DNA of 64,000 bases from Chrysopilus asiliformis (GCA_964034945.1 OZ035963.1:47728032-47792031); one strand, 5' to 3'; numbered from the stretch's first letter, positions 1 through 11,675 are shown. Program-made: numbers and translations. Notes: generated by a model not told the origin, from the sequence alone.

Positions 1-134
1 ATCCCTTCGAAAGTTATGTTGTTCTCGGACGGGCAGACAGACGAACGGACATGCGGATATCAAAATCTTTTGTCGTACTTGCTTTCATATCCGTTATTAC
101 TTTTTTATATTGTAACTAGCAGACCGTTCGTTGG

Positions 135-745
135 CAGCAAAAAGTATTTTGTATAAATTTTAGAATGCCAAAAAACCTTGAATAACTTAAAAAGTTTTGG
201 GAAAAAATGTTATCCTTACAGGACCTTCCGTTTCGAAATTCCAACTCCAGATTCGTGATAAGCAACCCTGAAAACCTCCCAAAGCCTGTTTTTGCGAGAA
301 AAATTGGAAAAGGACATTTCCGTTGTCCTTACATGACCTTCCGTTTAGCATTTGAAAAATCGAACACCGGATTCGCGATCAGCGACCTCGAAAATCCCTT
401 AGTGTCAATTGCTTCAAGAAAAATTGGAAAATGGACATTTGCATTATCCTTACAGGACTTTCCGTTTAGAATTGTGAAATTGCAACATCCAACTCGTGAT
501 CAGCGACAACGAAAACCTTTAAAGCCAGTTTTTCGAAGACCAAATTAGAAAAAGGACTTTTGCGTTATCCTTACAGGATCTTCCGTTTCGAATTTTGAAA
601 ATCCAACATAGCTTGCTCCTTGAAACCTGCTCCTTACACGCAGATCATTTTGCCAAAAACCGTGTAAAAATCGGTCCAGTAGTTTTTGAGTTTTGTGATT
701 ACAAACCAACAGACCAACAAACTTCCATTTTTATATAGATTAAAT
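135..745 (+). repeat. Monomer-type dispersed repeat (family L), copy 1
   Basis: About three diverged ~120-bp monomers, each starting near TTATCCTTACAGGACCTTCC and carrying a GATCAGCGACC-like core. They are followed by a tail reading AAATCGGTCCAGTAGTTTTT and a CAGACCAACAAA run. The same monomer recurs near 48.2-50.2 kb, 51.2-52.0 kb and 55.0 kb. The 113-codon open frame inside is a by-product of the repeat. Family name unknown; the short CAGACNNACAAA tail resembles GTCY-tailed arthropod repeats. Confidence 0.6.
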
Positions 746-799
746 ATTTATTTGTTATTAATATTTTATTCTACATGCTTTAGAAATTGTGTTGAAAAA

Positions 800-918
800 T
801 CTCTTACACCCGTCGGGGATCGAACCAGAGACCTCTGCGCTTGTCGTTAGGCCATGGAAGGCAATTGAGAAATGAATTCTAAACGTAAATGGCCTTTATC
901 CTCCGCGCTACAGCTATC
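800..918 (-). repeat. tRNA-like segment, possibly a second SINE head
   Basis: On the minus strand there is a B-box-like GGTTCGATCCC (816-826) and an upstream A-box-like TGGCCTAACGAC near 843-854. No closed cloverleaf could be drawn by eye, and the segment abuts the SINE at 921. It is better read as a tRNA-derived repeat piece than as a functional tRNA gene. Confidence 0.35.
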
Positions 919-920
919 CT

Positions 921-1196
921 AGAGCCTGGGCCTCCTCAATTGAGGTTTCATAATAATTTCTTCCCATTACATGGATTGCGAAACATGGATGAATTACAAC
1001 ATTTGTAAAGTTTTTTTTACGTTGCAACCCATCAACAGCAGAGGCCGTGATAGCAATCTAGACCGAAGCGGCAACTATCACTACTCATTTCGTACAGCAA
1101 GTTGAGTGCACTTGAATCACAGCATGCGACAGTCGGGCATTGAACCACCGACCTTTGGAATACGGGCCAAGTACTTTACCACTTGGACTACGCTGG
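921..1196 (-). mobile_element. tRNA-headed SINE, copy 1
   Basis: A 276-bp unit almost identical to 60185-60460. Read on the minus strand it begins CCAGCGTAGTCCAAGTGG (A-box-like) and has a B-box GGTTCAATGCC (1136-1146, one base off the other copy). A unique body follows, ending AGGCCCAGGCTCT. Two near-identical dispersed copies, a Pol III type internal promoter and no coding capacity support a SINE. No clear target duplication was found. Confidence 0.7.
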
Positions 1197-1336
1197 ACTA
1201 CGAATTGCCTTTATTGGGGCGAAACGATGACAAATTTACTGGGGTGAAACGGTAAAGTGTCAGAATCAGGTTAATTTTTTCGGAAAGCAGGAATAATATA
1301 AAATACTGGGACGAAATCAGTGATTCCCCTATAAAG

Positions 1337-1450
1337 ATTTACTGTGTTTTCAGTAAAGTTTACTGTGTTTCAGTAAAGTCTACTGTCTTTCAGTAAATTT
1401 TACTGGGAAAATAGTAAAAAAAAGAGTACTTACTGGTTTCCCCAGTAAAA
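1337..1450 (+). repeat. ~20-bp minisatellite
   Basis: Four to five diverged repeats of a ~20-bp unit of the form TTTACTGTGTTTCAGTAAAG. Each unit is itself a weak hairpin (TTTACTG/CAGTAAA). Further degenerate units continue to about 1495. Confidence 0.65.
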
Positions 1451-1499
1451 TCCCAGTAAAATTTCGCTAGGAAATTTACTGTGAAAGAGCGTCTGGTTT

Positions 1500-3300
1500 A
1501 GAGTGCACATTATATTAATCTGAAGAAACTATACCAGCATTCTATCTACAATTGGAAGATCACATATTAGATCCATAAATAATCATTACCGGTACAGCAT
1601 CTACTCTATATGATGCTACAATAGCAATAAAAAGACCGAATCTCAAACCATAAAGTTGGGTATTCCCATCTTGTCATTTATTATCTCATATATCGTCAAT
1701 ATAAATATAATTTTCATCAGAAGCAAATCAATAGTTATGACTAGCACTAAGCGCAAAAGAAATCAAATCAACATCGCCACCTCAAACTACCACGCGTCCG
1801 ACATCTTATGGTGCCACATTTAATATCTATAGGCTTTTTTTTTCCTTTTCATATTCTTAGCTTAATGTGGCAGCGGCACAGACAGCAGGGAAGCTTCACT
1901 ATTTCAATGGATGTTAAAAGAAGTTCTGACTTTTCCAACAGGACAAAACCATCGTTCAGTTATACAGACGACAACCACCGTCATTACTTGTTGGCCACAA
2001 AATAACGAAATCCTGTTTTATGATCGCCACGGAGGGTGATTTTTCGTTTACCTCTCATATATGGGGTGAAGCCAGATAAAAGGAAAATGAAAACTTATGA
2101 TCAAAATGGTCTACTGGAAATGATGTAATTAAATAGATATCGTACAAGTTCAAAAGAAAACATCGGTTGCATCGAATTTTATTAAAATTCCTCATGTGAT
2201 ATACAAAATTTGAACGAAATTTCAAAAACGTGAATAAAAGACGTCGAATTTCAGGTGTAAAATCGCTAATTAACCACTTAAAGCTGTTTGCTAAGTATTC
2301 AATGTAATCTAAGCAATACTCATACCTATCTCGGTCGGCATTATAACCCATAAAGTCTAATAAAGTTAGGAAATAAAAACGTCCTGACCATTATTGGCCC
2401 ATGTCCTCCAATACATTTCTTTTCATTCAGCGAATGTCTCTTCGCAAGGATATTTTCGGACTTGACTTACTACACAGGAAGAGAATTTCATACCATCATC
2501 ATGATCCTTGATTTTGGGTGCAGTTCTCTTCTGATTCATGGCAAGTATTTATAAGTGCTTTATTCGATACTTTTATGAGTTCTTTTTATGCTTTTGATGT
2601 TGTGGATGTTATTAGTTTATGATATAGTAGCGAATTAGCCAGATGGTGGACACTAACTTCATATCATATTTGTTATATATATATATAAACACTTTCGTTT
2701 GTATATTACAACGTCCAGTGTTGAATACGAACCGCCAGATAAAGTCCCCCTTTAACAACACTTAACGCCGTCGGGATGTTCTTTCACTTTCTTTAATATT
2801 TTCTTTATTCTTTTTCGGTATTTTTTTTTGTTCTGGTGCTTAACACGTTCGATATTATCCTTGTTTCAATGTTATTAGAAATTTTATGGAACCTTGGTTT
2901 ATTGCGCTCTTCCAAATATGACTTTCGTTAATGGAAAAAGGATATTTATACGGTATGTTTTTATCTGGTCGGCAAAGAATCATGTAAAATTAAGAATCAA
3001 AGAAATTTGATGATGACAAATATTTTTACTTCAGTTTGACGACTAATATTGAAGAAAGTTCTTGGGGACTGTCCATAAAATACGCCACTAATTTTGGTCC
3101 TTTAAGATTCCCCTCCTTCGTCATTATTTTCCACGATATTTCGAATGGAATTTAGTACCGCTGCTACATTTCGGCAGACCTCCTCCTCACTAAAAGTTTG
3201 ACGCATTTCGTGGACAACTCTTTGTCCAAAATCTTAATTTGGTTGTTTAAATGTGAAAACTCGAATTTTCTTGTTATCGTTTCAAAGAACAAAAATATTA
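1500..3300. other. No recognisable gene or repeat
   Basis: AT-rich single-copy-looking DNA with a short TA run near 2678-2690. Short open frames (1808-2005 +, 2055-2351 -) have no recognisable motif or consistent splice context and are not annotated as genes. Confidence 0.5.
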
Positions 3301-3832
3301 AGGGTATTCACAAAAAGGATTAACGTTGCTGTTACCATCGTAAAATAATACCAATTGACACACTTTTACTTCAAACCGTGAACACACCTTTTCGCGGTCG
3401 TATTAAAATTTCAAATATACTCGCATTTTCACTCATATTTTATCAATTTTTCCACTCTTTCTTGCTGAAAATCACAATTTTTGGTATTAATGAACACTTA
3501 ATCACTTTAACACCAGGCACTAAACATATAAACACCAAAAACACTGTTTTTAAACACTTATATCTTCAACAAAAAATTAACTGAAATTGTCAAAAATGAG
3601 CAGGTTGCTAAGCTCACTAGGTTCATTTCTGCTTATTTCAATTATTTACCCAAATTAAATATTTTTACACCAAGCGGTTAATACAAAAAAATTGTGTTAA
3701 ACTACTTTGTAAAAATACTAAACAACAATCCACGGTAGTATTTTTACAAAATAGTTTAACAGAATTTTTTTGTATTAACCGCTTGGTGTAAAAATATTCA
3801 ACAACTACTTTACTACCTTCTGTGAATACTCT
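3301..3832 (+). mobile_element. MITE, family M (AGGGTATTCACA ends), copy 1
   Basis: Inverted ends AGGGTATTCACA (3301-3312) and TGTGAATACTCT (3821-3832, one mismatch) enclose a 532-bp non-coding body. Similar ends bound 29643-30133, and a similar left end is at 54547. The left interior (ATCGTAAAATA region) also matches the piece at 54547-54840. Target duplication is unclear (possibly TA). A separate hairpin is nested near the right end. Confidence 0.55.
3658..3798. repeat. Hairpin inside family M element
   Basis: Inverted arms of about 62 bp (3658-3719 and 3736-3798), both containing ACACCAAGCGGTTAATAC or its complement. The loop is about 16 bp. It is probably a small fold-back MITE inserted in the M element; no target duplication was defined. 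Confidence 0.6.
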
Positions 3833-4033
3833 TATTGTTTTGATAAACCGAAATTAAAAATAATTTTTCTAGCCTAGTTAATTGTCAGAGTAGTTTACTA
3901 AAAACTGTTTTTTTTTAAACAAGCTTTTAAAGTGTACTAAAACAAAAAAAAAATGCATTTCGGCCTCAAAAATAAAAGTAAGATAAAAGCGTTCAGAGTT
4001 TCTGCTATTAACTTTTGTTTTGCTTAGGTTTTT

Positions 4034-4905
4034 ATACCCGTATGGTGAAACCATATTATTTTAATATTAAAGAACGATTCACGAAAATGCTCCTTGACTA
4101 ACTTTTGGGTTTCACATTCGTTGTACCTGCATTGGAAAGGTAATTTGCTCTAGTTTCATGGACATAAGCTCTTGTTTGGCGGGGAACTGCAGGGGGATGA
4201 TCAGCTGCCATCTTAGACGCAATGATTTTTCCATGCATTTTTGCATAGACGCAGATCTTTTTAGACGCAGATCTTAGATGGCAGCTGACCATCCCCCTGC
4301 AGTTCCCCGCCAAAAAAAACTTATGTCCATGAAACTAGAGCAAATTACCTTTCCAATGCAGGTACAACGAAAGTGAAACCCCAACTGGTTCAAAAGTTAG
4401 CCCGGGGCATAAAAATCGTCGAATCCTGCATGGTTCTTTAAATTTGCCTTACCGTTTGTAACGCCAAGATACCGTCATCACACACAAAAATGAATTACAC
4501 CAGTGTGTTTATAATGATAAAAATATTTAATTTTTGCATGTCCGTCCGCCCGTCTGTCCGTCTGTATGTCCGGCTATGTGTGGCGCGGATTGCGGGCGCA
4601 CGGATTGATCTAGAGACTTGAAATTTTGCGCAGATCCGTTTTTCGTAAAATGCGAGGCTAAGCACCCCCCATACGAACGAAAAGTTTTTTGCAAATATCT
4701 CTAAAACGGTGCATCTCGACAAAAAAGTGCAAGAACAAAAGTTATTTAGGATATGATTCTACATAAAACTCCCATACATTAAAATCTGATTGGATCCAAT
4801 TTATTCCACTCAAAGTGGAATTTTGGTACAACTGTTCGAATTTTGATACGAATATCACCATACGGGTCTCCAATGATTGCCAGATTGGCAATTATAGCTT
4901 TTGTC
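4034..4905 (+). repeat. GTCY-microsatellite repeat (family C), copy 1, interrupted
   Basis: Starts TATACCCGTATGGTGAAACC. After the inserted fold-back it continues TTTGCCTTACCGTTTGTAACG, a GTCCGTCCGCCCGTCTGTCC run, the core GAGACTTGAAATTTTGCGCA, and ends near CACCATACGGGT (4856-4867) plus a shared TTGCCAGATTGGCAATTATA tail. Copies recur at 8181, 8890-9580 (-) and 12148. The open frame on the minus strand is low-complexity GTCY translation, not a gene. Confidence 0.7.
4071..4437. mobile_element. Fold-back MITE with TTAA target duplication
   Basis: Long inverted arms (about 4071-4230 and 4262-4437) include GGCGGGGAACTGCAGGGGGA and its complement. TTAA flanks both ends (4067-4070, 4438-4441). 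The insertion splits the family C sequence exactly at the TTAA present in intact copies (TATATTAAATTTGCC), so the boundaries are supported by an uninterrupted paralogue. TTAA duplication is the hallmark of piggyBac-type transposition. Confidence 0.8.
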
Positions 4906-5032
4906 ATGTTTTTTATATAAAGGGTGGTTAAATTTTAAGGGCCGATGTTGAATGTGAACCACACCTAAACGTCAAGTTTTTTTCTGCATTTCATTTGACA
5001 TTTCTCAATTTCAGACTAACTCAATTTGAACC

Positions 5033-6057
5033 ATGGAAAGATACACAATCGAGCAACGCGTTAAAGTTATTCAGGCTTATTATGAAAATGGGCGTTCAAA
5101 TCAAAATGCATATCGTGCACTTCGTGATTTTTTCGGTCAATTTAATCGTCCAAATGTGCGTACAATCGGAAAAATCGCGCAAAAATTTGAGCAAACCGGG
5201 TCTGTAGGAGATGTGAAAACACCAGTGCATGCTCGTACAGCTCGTACTGCAGAAAATATTGCTGCTGTTCGCGATAGTGTGGCTGAAGAGCCGTCCACCT
5301 CAACTCGTCGTCGTGCCCAACAATTGCACCTCCCACGCTCGTCGTTGATGAACATTATGCATAAAGACTTGCATTTACACGCTTATGCTACATTTACACG
5401 AATGACAAATTTGTCATTTTTTTCTTGTCATTATGTTAATTCCCGTGTAAATGGCATAATTTTTGTAATTTTTTCTGTCAGAAACTGTCAATCTCTCATA
5501 AAAGAATGAACTTGTCCATTCTTTTATGCCAGATTGTCATTCGTACAAACGCAATATTAGTTATGACAACCTTAGTATTCAACTTTTGTCATAACTAATA
5601 TTGCGTTTGCACGAATGACAATCTGGCATAAAAGAATGGACAAGATCATTCTTTTAAGAGAGATTGACATTTTCTGACAGAAAAAATTACAAAAATTATG
5701 CCATTTACACGGGAATTAACATAATGACAAGAAAAAAATGACAAATTTGTCATTCGTGTAAATGTAGCATTACAAGGTGCAATTGACTCAAGAACTAAAG
5801 CCTCTTGACCATTTCAAGCGTCGTCAATGGTCAGAATGGTGGCAAGAAATGGCAACAGTGGATGATCAATTTTCGAAGAAAATCATCTTCAGTGATGAGG
5901 CACATTTTCACCTCAGTGGATTCGTCAATAAGCAGAACAGCCGCATTTGGGCGAATGATAATCCAAGAGTGATTGTCGAAAAACCAATGCACCCACAAAG
6001 AGTGACTGTTTGGTGCGGTTTATGGGCTGGCGGCATCATCGGGCCGTATTTTTTCCA
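5033..6057 (+). pseudogene. Broken mariner-like (DUF4817) transposase
   Basis: The N-terminal part opens MERYTIEQRVKVIQAYYENG, the helix-turn-helix DNA-binding start of DUF4817-type Tc1/mariner transposases. It runs to 5382, where a MITE interrupts the frame at a TTA. The frame resumes after the MITE (from 5773) with the first catalytic aspartate in IIFSDEAHFHLSG and the segment RVTVWCGLWAGGIIGPYFFQ. It then runs into the inverted left terminus. The regions carrying the second and third catalytic acids are missing, so the protein cannot be active. Family assignment is established knowledge; the cause of the breaks is read directly. Confidence 0.85.
5386..5769. mobile_element. Near-palindromic MITE, TTA target duplication (Harbinger-like)
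   Basis: A 384-bp element with long inverted arms beginning TGCTACATTTACACGAATGA. It is flanked by TTA on both sides (5383-5385, 5770-5772). Removing it with one TTA restores the transposase reading frame (...LHLHAY then KVQLTQ...). The 3-bp TTA duplication matches the TWA preference of PIF/Harbinger elements, but no transposase is present. Confidence 0.85.
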
Positions 6058-6262
6058 AAGTGCACGATATGCATTTTGATTTGAACGCCCATTTTCATAA
6101 TAAGCCTGAATAACTTTAACGCGTTGCTCGATTGTGTATCTTTCCATGGTTCAAATTGAGTTAGTCTGAAATTGAGAAATGTCAAATGAAATGCAGAAAA
6201 AAACTTGACGTTTAGGTGTGGTTCACATTCAACATCGGCCCTTAAAATTTAACCACCCTTTA

Positions 6263-8180
6263 GTTCCAGCCAGAGCTTAGGGGTAGTGAAAATTGCGCTA
6301 TTTTAGATTTTGATGCAAGCCTACATAAAGCCAACATTATGTAGGTTTGCATTAAAAAAAATAACTATTTAGTGTTTAACCATTAAACTATTTCCCATAA
6401 AAACCCCATAACGAAGAATGTATTAAAATCCTTATTACTAAACTCTCAATATCTTGAATTCGTACAAAAAGCAAATCGATAAGCGTTACTCACCTATACA
6501 ATGTTAGAAACAAAATTTTGCTCGATGAAAAATGTCTAATTAAAACCACTATAATGACACTTGTTGCTTCTGCCCTGTCAATAAGACATAGCCGTAACCT
6601 ACCATGAAAATAATTAAACCCTTTTAAAATTCTTTGAATAGATTGTATTGATCAATAAATTTGGTCTACATTATTTGATCAATCGGTTCAATTTTAATTA
6701 ATCGTTTTTTTTTTCATTTTTCGTTTTCAAATTTGTTTTGTCAGAAAAAAATATAATTTTAATCTCATAATTTTTCTGTGTAAAGGTTGTGCAAGTGCTA
6801 GTGAAACGATTCTTATGGGTTTTTTGTTTGAGTAATCTTTTCATGCGATATACCTGCGATCACCTGCTGTGAGAAATGTCTTTGAAGAGACTTGCCTATG
6901 AATGAAGGATGCTTTGTCATCAGAGATTTTTGTGCAAAATATCCAGATGGTTTCTACGGGTTTGCCTACCAACAAATTCTTAAAGGATATAACATGAAAT
7001 TTTGATCAATTCGACCAACGATAAATGAATTACAATACGGATAGATTGACATTACTTAAGACGATTTTTATTTTGTTCTCAAAGGTTCACAACAAGATGT
7101 CATTCCTTTGGGGTAAAATGATTATGCCTGAGTACGCGATGTAAAATTGATTGATTTCTTTGAAGTGAAGCTAATCTGGGGCTTATCATTCTATTCAGCG
7201 CTATCGAATCGAACTTTTTATGTTGCCAATAACATCAAAGATTTTTACCTTTGATGAATTTCGTGAAGCGACCCTATTACAATCCTCCGTATCTGTCTGC
7301 CAGTTTGAGTTCGTAGAATGCCCTAAATATGCCAAGAGGCAAAAGATAATAAAATGAATTTTCAAAATTAATTTTGTTGGAGATGCGCTCAACAAGCGAT
7401 CTGACGTGGTTGTCTCGGTATAAAATCGACAAACTTAAATATTCGCATTGTCTTAAAGAAGACAGTCGATTTTTGTGCTATTCGCTTTAAATTTTAAAAT
7501 TGGAAATCTCTTTTCAAATATCAGATTTTTCCACAAGTTGAGGCACATGAAACATAACTTATCGCACACAAACCAAACAAATTTTCACACAAACCGTTCG
7601 CCATGTAGAAGTTTTTAGACCCATCGGATTGGGTGGCCATACACCCCGGTTTGACCGGGACAGTATCGGAATCAGGAATGTTGTCCTGGCGTCTCGGGAA
7701 CAATACTTTTGTCCTGGATCTTTCAATTAAGTGTTATAATAGTGTTATAAAACTATTTTGCACAAATGTCCAAAAATTTAAAATAGTAAAATAGTATGTT
7801 TCTCCAAAAATTTCCGTTGCGGCTTCAAATTATAAAATGGCTAATTTTATAATTTTCGTTGTCATTATTTGTGGAACTTTAGGAGCACGAACAATTAAGT
7901 TAATTTTCCTTAGGGACTGTGTAGTTTTTGATTCAAATCGTTGAATCTTGCTTTATAAAAATGCGCCGCAGGAACATTTATTAATGCTTGATTCATGACT
8001 TCATGGGATTAACCCACAAAAAATATAGTCATCCTACACGGTAAGAATGTTTGGCCTAAATTTTAATCTTTTTGGTATTGTATATTGTTCCACACCAAAA
8101 AAATATTTAAAATTAATCTCGCGTGAAATCTTTTTTTTATTAAAACGTAACCCAAATAAATCATTGATTTCAATACTTTT
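6263..8180. other. Mostly unassigned DNA with small repeat traces
   Basis: Holds a short GTTCCAGCCAGAGCTTAGGG fragment (family F, also near 34.35, 36.79 and 53.60 kb) and a small hairpin at about 6313-6353. There is also a short coding-like stretch near 6900-6995 (+; begins MNEGCFVIRDFC, no family recognised), then a family G trace at 7620-7800. No complete gene is visible. Confidence 0.45.
7620..7800. repeat. Family G dispersed repeat, copy 1
   Basis: Begins GGGTGGCCATACACCCCGGT and contains TTTTGTCCTGGAT followed by AGTGTTATAA. Related wording occurs at 9627-9830 (GGTGACCACACGTCCCAGAA...TTTTGTCCCTGATTTTTAGT) and at 26225-26410. The GGTGGCC start recalls some hAT-type ends, but no paired end or duplication was seen. 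The 60-codon minus ORF across it is not taken as a gene. Confidence 0.4.
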
Positions 8181-8740
8181 TATACCCGTATGGTGAAACC
8201 AAAGGGTACACTCAGAAAAATGGAGGCTAACTCGACGACCTACATAACGGCGTATTTGGCCTCGGGCAGGCGCGCGTTCGCCTGCATGTGGGCAAGTAAA
8301 ACTGAGTTGACCTGTGGTCAGAGAAATTCTGAAATTAAGCCACCAGCAGGTGAAGTAGGGCATTGGGAGCTGCACGAGTTGACCTTAGATAGGTTAACTC
8401 TGACCGCTAGCTGGCTTACAGAAACCTCTGTAAGGTCAGAGTTAACCTGACAAAAAGTTGACCTGGACATTTTTCTGAGTGTATATTAACTTTGCTTTAC
8501 CGTTTGTAACGCCGAGATCCCGTCATCACACACAAAAATGAATTACACCAGTGTGTTTAGAATGAAAAAAAAATTGAATTCTGCATGTCCGTCCGTCTGT
8601 CTGTCCGTCTGTCCGTCTGTATGTCCGTCCGTCTGTGGCGCGGATTGCGGGCTCACGGATTGAGCTAGAGACTTGAAATTTTGCGTGGATCCGTTTTTCG
8701 TAAAATGCAAGGCTAAATTCGTTAACGGGCAAGATTTCAA
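8181..8740 (+). repeat. GTCY-microsatellite repeat (family C), copy 2, truncated
   Basis: Starts TATACCCGTATGGTGAAACC and is interrupted by MITE A1. It continues with CGTTTGTAACGCCGAGATCC and a GTCCGTCCGTCTGTC run (about 8587-8632), and breaks off after GGCTAAATTCGTTAACGGGC. It faces another copy (8890-9580) in the opposite orientation. Confidence 0.7.
8209..8481 (+). mobile_element. MITE family A, copy 1 (2-bp TA duplication)
   Basis: A 273-bp element with perfect 14-bp inverted ends CACTCAGAAAAATG...CATTTTTCTGAGTG, flanked by TA at 8207-8208 and 8482-8483. It splits family C copy 2 between AAAGGG and TATTAA, which are adjacent to TA in intact copies. The second copy (26798-28137) is flanked by TG, so the duplication is 2 bp but not restricted to TA. 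Confidence 0.85.
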
Positions 8741-8889
8741 TGTAATGCAAATGTGTTATTTTAAAAATAAAATAATGTTATACAAATTTAATATTATTAT
8801 AAAAATCTGATTTATTAAAAAAAGGAAGTATTAAAAATATTGCTAAAACCTCCGTTTTTTAATACCTCCAATTTGCAGGCTGTCGCCGA

Positions 8890-9580
8890 CCATATGCGAA
8901 TTATAACGGAAGAAAAACTTTAAAAAATATTGAAAAATAATACAAATTTTATTAAAAAACATAACAAAAGCTATAATTGCCAATCTGCCAAATATTGAAA
9001 ACCCGTATGGTGATATTCGTATCAAAATTCGAACAGTTGTACCAAAATTCCACTTTGAAGTCAAACTTTCCAATAAGATTTTTTAAAATTTATTCCAATC
9101 GGATATTGATGTATGGAAGTTTGATGTAGAATCATATCCTAAATAACTTTTGTTTTTGCGCTTCTTTGATAAGATGCACCGTTTTTCAGATATTTGCAAA
9201 ATACGTTTTCGTTCGTATGGGGGGTACCCCCCCCTAATGGTCCATTTTTGCCCATTAACGAACTTAGCCTCGCATTTTACGAAAAACGGATCTGCGCAAA
9301 ATTTCAAGTCTCTAGCTCAATCCGTGCGCCCGCAATCCGCGCCACAGACGGACGGACGGACAGACGGACAGACGGACAGACAGACGGACAGACAGACGGA
9401 CGGACGGACGGACAGACGGACGGACGGACGGACAGACGGACGGACATGCTAAATTCAACTTTTTTTATCATTCTAAACACACTGGTGTAATTCATTTTTT
9501 GTGTGATGACGGGATTTTGGTGTTACAAACGGTAAGGTAAATTTAATATACCCTTTGGTTTCACCATACGGGTATAAAAA
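8890..9580 (-). repeat. GTCY-microsatellite repeat (family C), copy 3
   Basis: Nearly complete copy read on the minus strand from TATACCCGTATGG (about 9575 downward) to the ACCCGTATGGTGATATTCG region (8999) and the AAAGCTATAATTGCC tail. The GACGGACAGACGG run at 9344-9450 is the longest in the window. Overlapping open frames in all phases here are simple-repeat translations. Confidence 0.75.
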
Positions 9581-9626
9581 CAATGTGTGACTTATTTTAT
9601 GGACAGCCGCTAAGTTTTCTTTACAT

Positions 9627-9830
9627 ATGGTGACCACACGTCCCAGAATAGATGGACATTCCCGAATTTGAGCTTGTAATTCTGGAAACGAAACTTTTGT
9701 CCCTGATTTTTAGTGTTATAATTTATCAAACATTAGAAAAAACTATCTTAAAATATGCAAACAAACTCTATTTCCGCTGGGGTTGCTGTATATCACCATT
9801 TTTCGCCTCCGACGCATTTTTTTAAAGAAA
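9627..9830. repeat. Family G dispersed repeat, copy 2
   Basis: GGTGACCACACGTCCCAGAA, then ACATTCCCGAATTT, TTTTGTCCCTGATTTTTAGT and GTTATAATTTATCAAACATT. It shares order and wording with 7620-7800 and 26225-26410. Ends not defined. Confidence 0.4.
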
Positions 9831-10242
9831 TTCCATTTAATCCGCATATTTAAGATACTTTCGCATGCGACGTATCTCCCTTTATTGGTATTTTGACCAT
9901 TTTAGTAAATGCAAGTGAATAGTACAAAAGATTGAGCTTTGTAGCTTTTGATTAAAATCATTATATGTTTTAAAAATTTCGCTGGACTGGTAAAATTTAT
10001 TTTGTTGAAATTGTTGAGACACATGGGAAACTGGCAATCTGAAAACATTTTGCCTTTGTTTTCCAAATGACAGAACATTAATTATGAACATAACGGATGA
10101 AAAACAAATCGTCAATCGAATCAAAACAACTTTGTCTTTCGTGAAATCTCGGTGACAATGGAAAATATTGTTGGTGGTTTCATGAAAGTCAATGATGACG
10201 AGAAATGTTGACGAGATGCCATTACCCCAGATTTTTTTTGTT

Positions 10243-10700
10243 TTTTGTCCACCCTAGTTCCATAAACTCATATCCTTTGTAAATTCCTGTATGCAAGGCG
10301 CTCATACACATATTTTCAGCAAATATTAGCCTAAAGCAATCGCAAAACAATGCCTTTCTTGCATGAAAACTTATTGTCAATAAATTACGAAGTTCTTTCT
10401 TTTTATTTTGCATCCCGCACAGAAAGGATATCTGTCTGAAGATACATTCCACGTGAGCGTCCGTACTGATATGTCGCGTCGATGATTTTTGTCCCAGGGC
10501 GAAATATAAGAACACAAAATATACTCAAAACAAGGAAAAACATAAGCATCAGTTCCTTTGGAATTCCCTTCTCTTGTTGTAAATATGTGTGTGAAGGATG
10601 CTCGCTAGTACTTCTTATTAGTTGAAGAGTACCAGGTATGTACAGCAACAGTGATGGCAATAACAGGATCTGTTATCCTGAATCGATGGCTAATGACTAC
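10243..10700 (-). pseudogene. Possible odorant-receptor (7tm_6) C-terminal remnant
   Basis: Minus-strand frames read a hydrophobic segment (ELMLMFFLVLSIFCVLIF), then GTKIIDATYQYGRSRGMYLQ. After a -1/+1 frame change near 10400-10440 they read KKELRNLLTISFHARKAL...LHTGIYKGYEFMEL. This order (last but one membrane segment, a G..IIDA.Y..G linker, an LR..LL..I..ARKAL helix, a terminal GI.KGYEF) resembles the C-terminal third of insect odorant receptors. Upstream frames are full of stops. It could be chance; a profile search would decide. Confidence 0.3.
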
Positions 10701-11675
10701 AATAAGGATGATGGTACCGAACTCTCATGCACAATTACAACACTACCAGAATATTTCTTCCCTCTGTTTCAAATTTGTGGCGGAGTCCTTATACACCATA
10801 CCTTCTATGGTCTTTGTCACAAATATGTCTGTATCTCAAAAGAAAGTCTCTTTTTGCCATGCCTAAATATATGAAGGCGAATATACGAACAACAAAGTAT
10901 TTAATAATGTGAAATAAGAACATTTAATCAATAAATGTTCATAAATAGCGTATGATAAAAGAAATTACGTCTAAGGGATGCGATGTTCGAAAAAATTCTT
11001 GTATCCCTTGCTGCAAGAAACTTTAAAAGGTCTCGGCGTAAAATTTATTTAAAATTGCCTAAAGGTTCTTTTGAGCCCTTATTCACTAATCAATTGATCA
11101 AAATGTAATTGAAATTCAAATTCAGTTTCACGTTTCAAGTGATGACATACAATTTGCTGGAATTTACAGTAAAACCTATTTTCTTTTTCAAATTTTATCA
11201 GTTAATTTTTCTCGTTTTCAATATGGGAACTTTAATCGAAATACTGAAAGAAATTTAAATTTTTCCATAAATATAGGATTGGAGGATCAGATTTTATCTA
11301 ATTGAAATTTTAAACAATCTAATTGAAATTTTAAACAATCTAATTGAAATGTTGAAGCTATCCTGATCAAATATATGTAAAAGTTATGTAAAATCATACA
11401 AAAGCTTTCATTTTTTTTCATATAAAAGCTTTTATATTTTTTTATATAAAAGCTTTCATTAAGCTTTCTTTCGTTTGTCTGTCAGGATCAAATGCACAGT
11501 CGCCCACAAAACTGCCGCATAAATGCTAGAAAATTTTTTAGTTAAGTTTTATGGGTGCCAAATCAACGAACATGCTTTAAAAGCCCCAATTTTCTTATTG
11601 AATTTCTTAAAAACTACTTAAAATCAGTACAGAACATTTTTAATTTGTTCGAAAAAGTTTTTTATATCCGTACTA

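Larger units (their letters stand above)
4920..6260 (+). mobile_element. DUF4817-type mariner-like element with 203-bp inverted termini
   Basis: Ends AAGGGTGGTT...AACCACCCTT are flanked by TA (4918-4919 and 6261-6262). The first 203 bp (4920-5122), including the start codon and first ~30 transposase codons, are repeated in inverted orientation at 6058-6260. The right end of the original element has therefore been replaced by an inverted copy of its left end. Excluding the nested MITE the element is about 957 bp, too short for a full transposase. Confidence 0.85.

Noticed and set aside
207..548. 113-codon plus-strand ORF
   Set aside because: Lies wholly in diverged family L monomers; the same frame is broken in other copies.
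816..854. Possible functional tRNA gene
   Set aside because: Only box-like motifs; no complete cloverleaf by eye, and it adjoins a SINE.
9150..9495. Overlapping ORFs in three frames (TDGQTDRQ / SVRPSVCPSV repeats)
   Set aside because: They are translations of the GACGGACAGACGG microsatellite of repeat family C.
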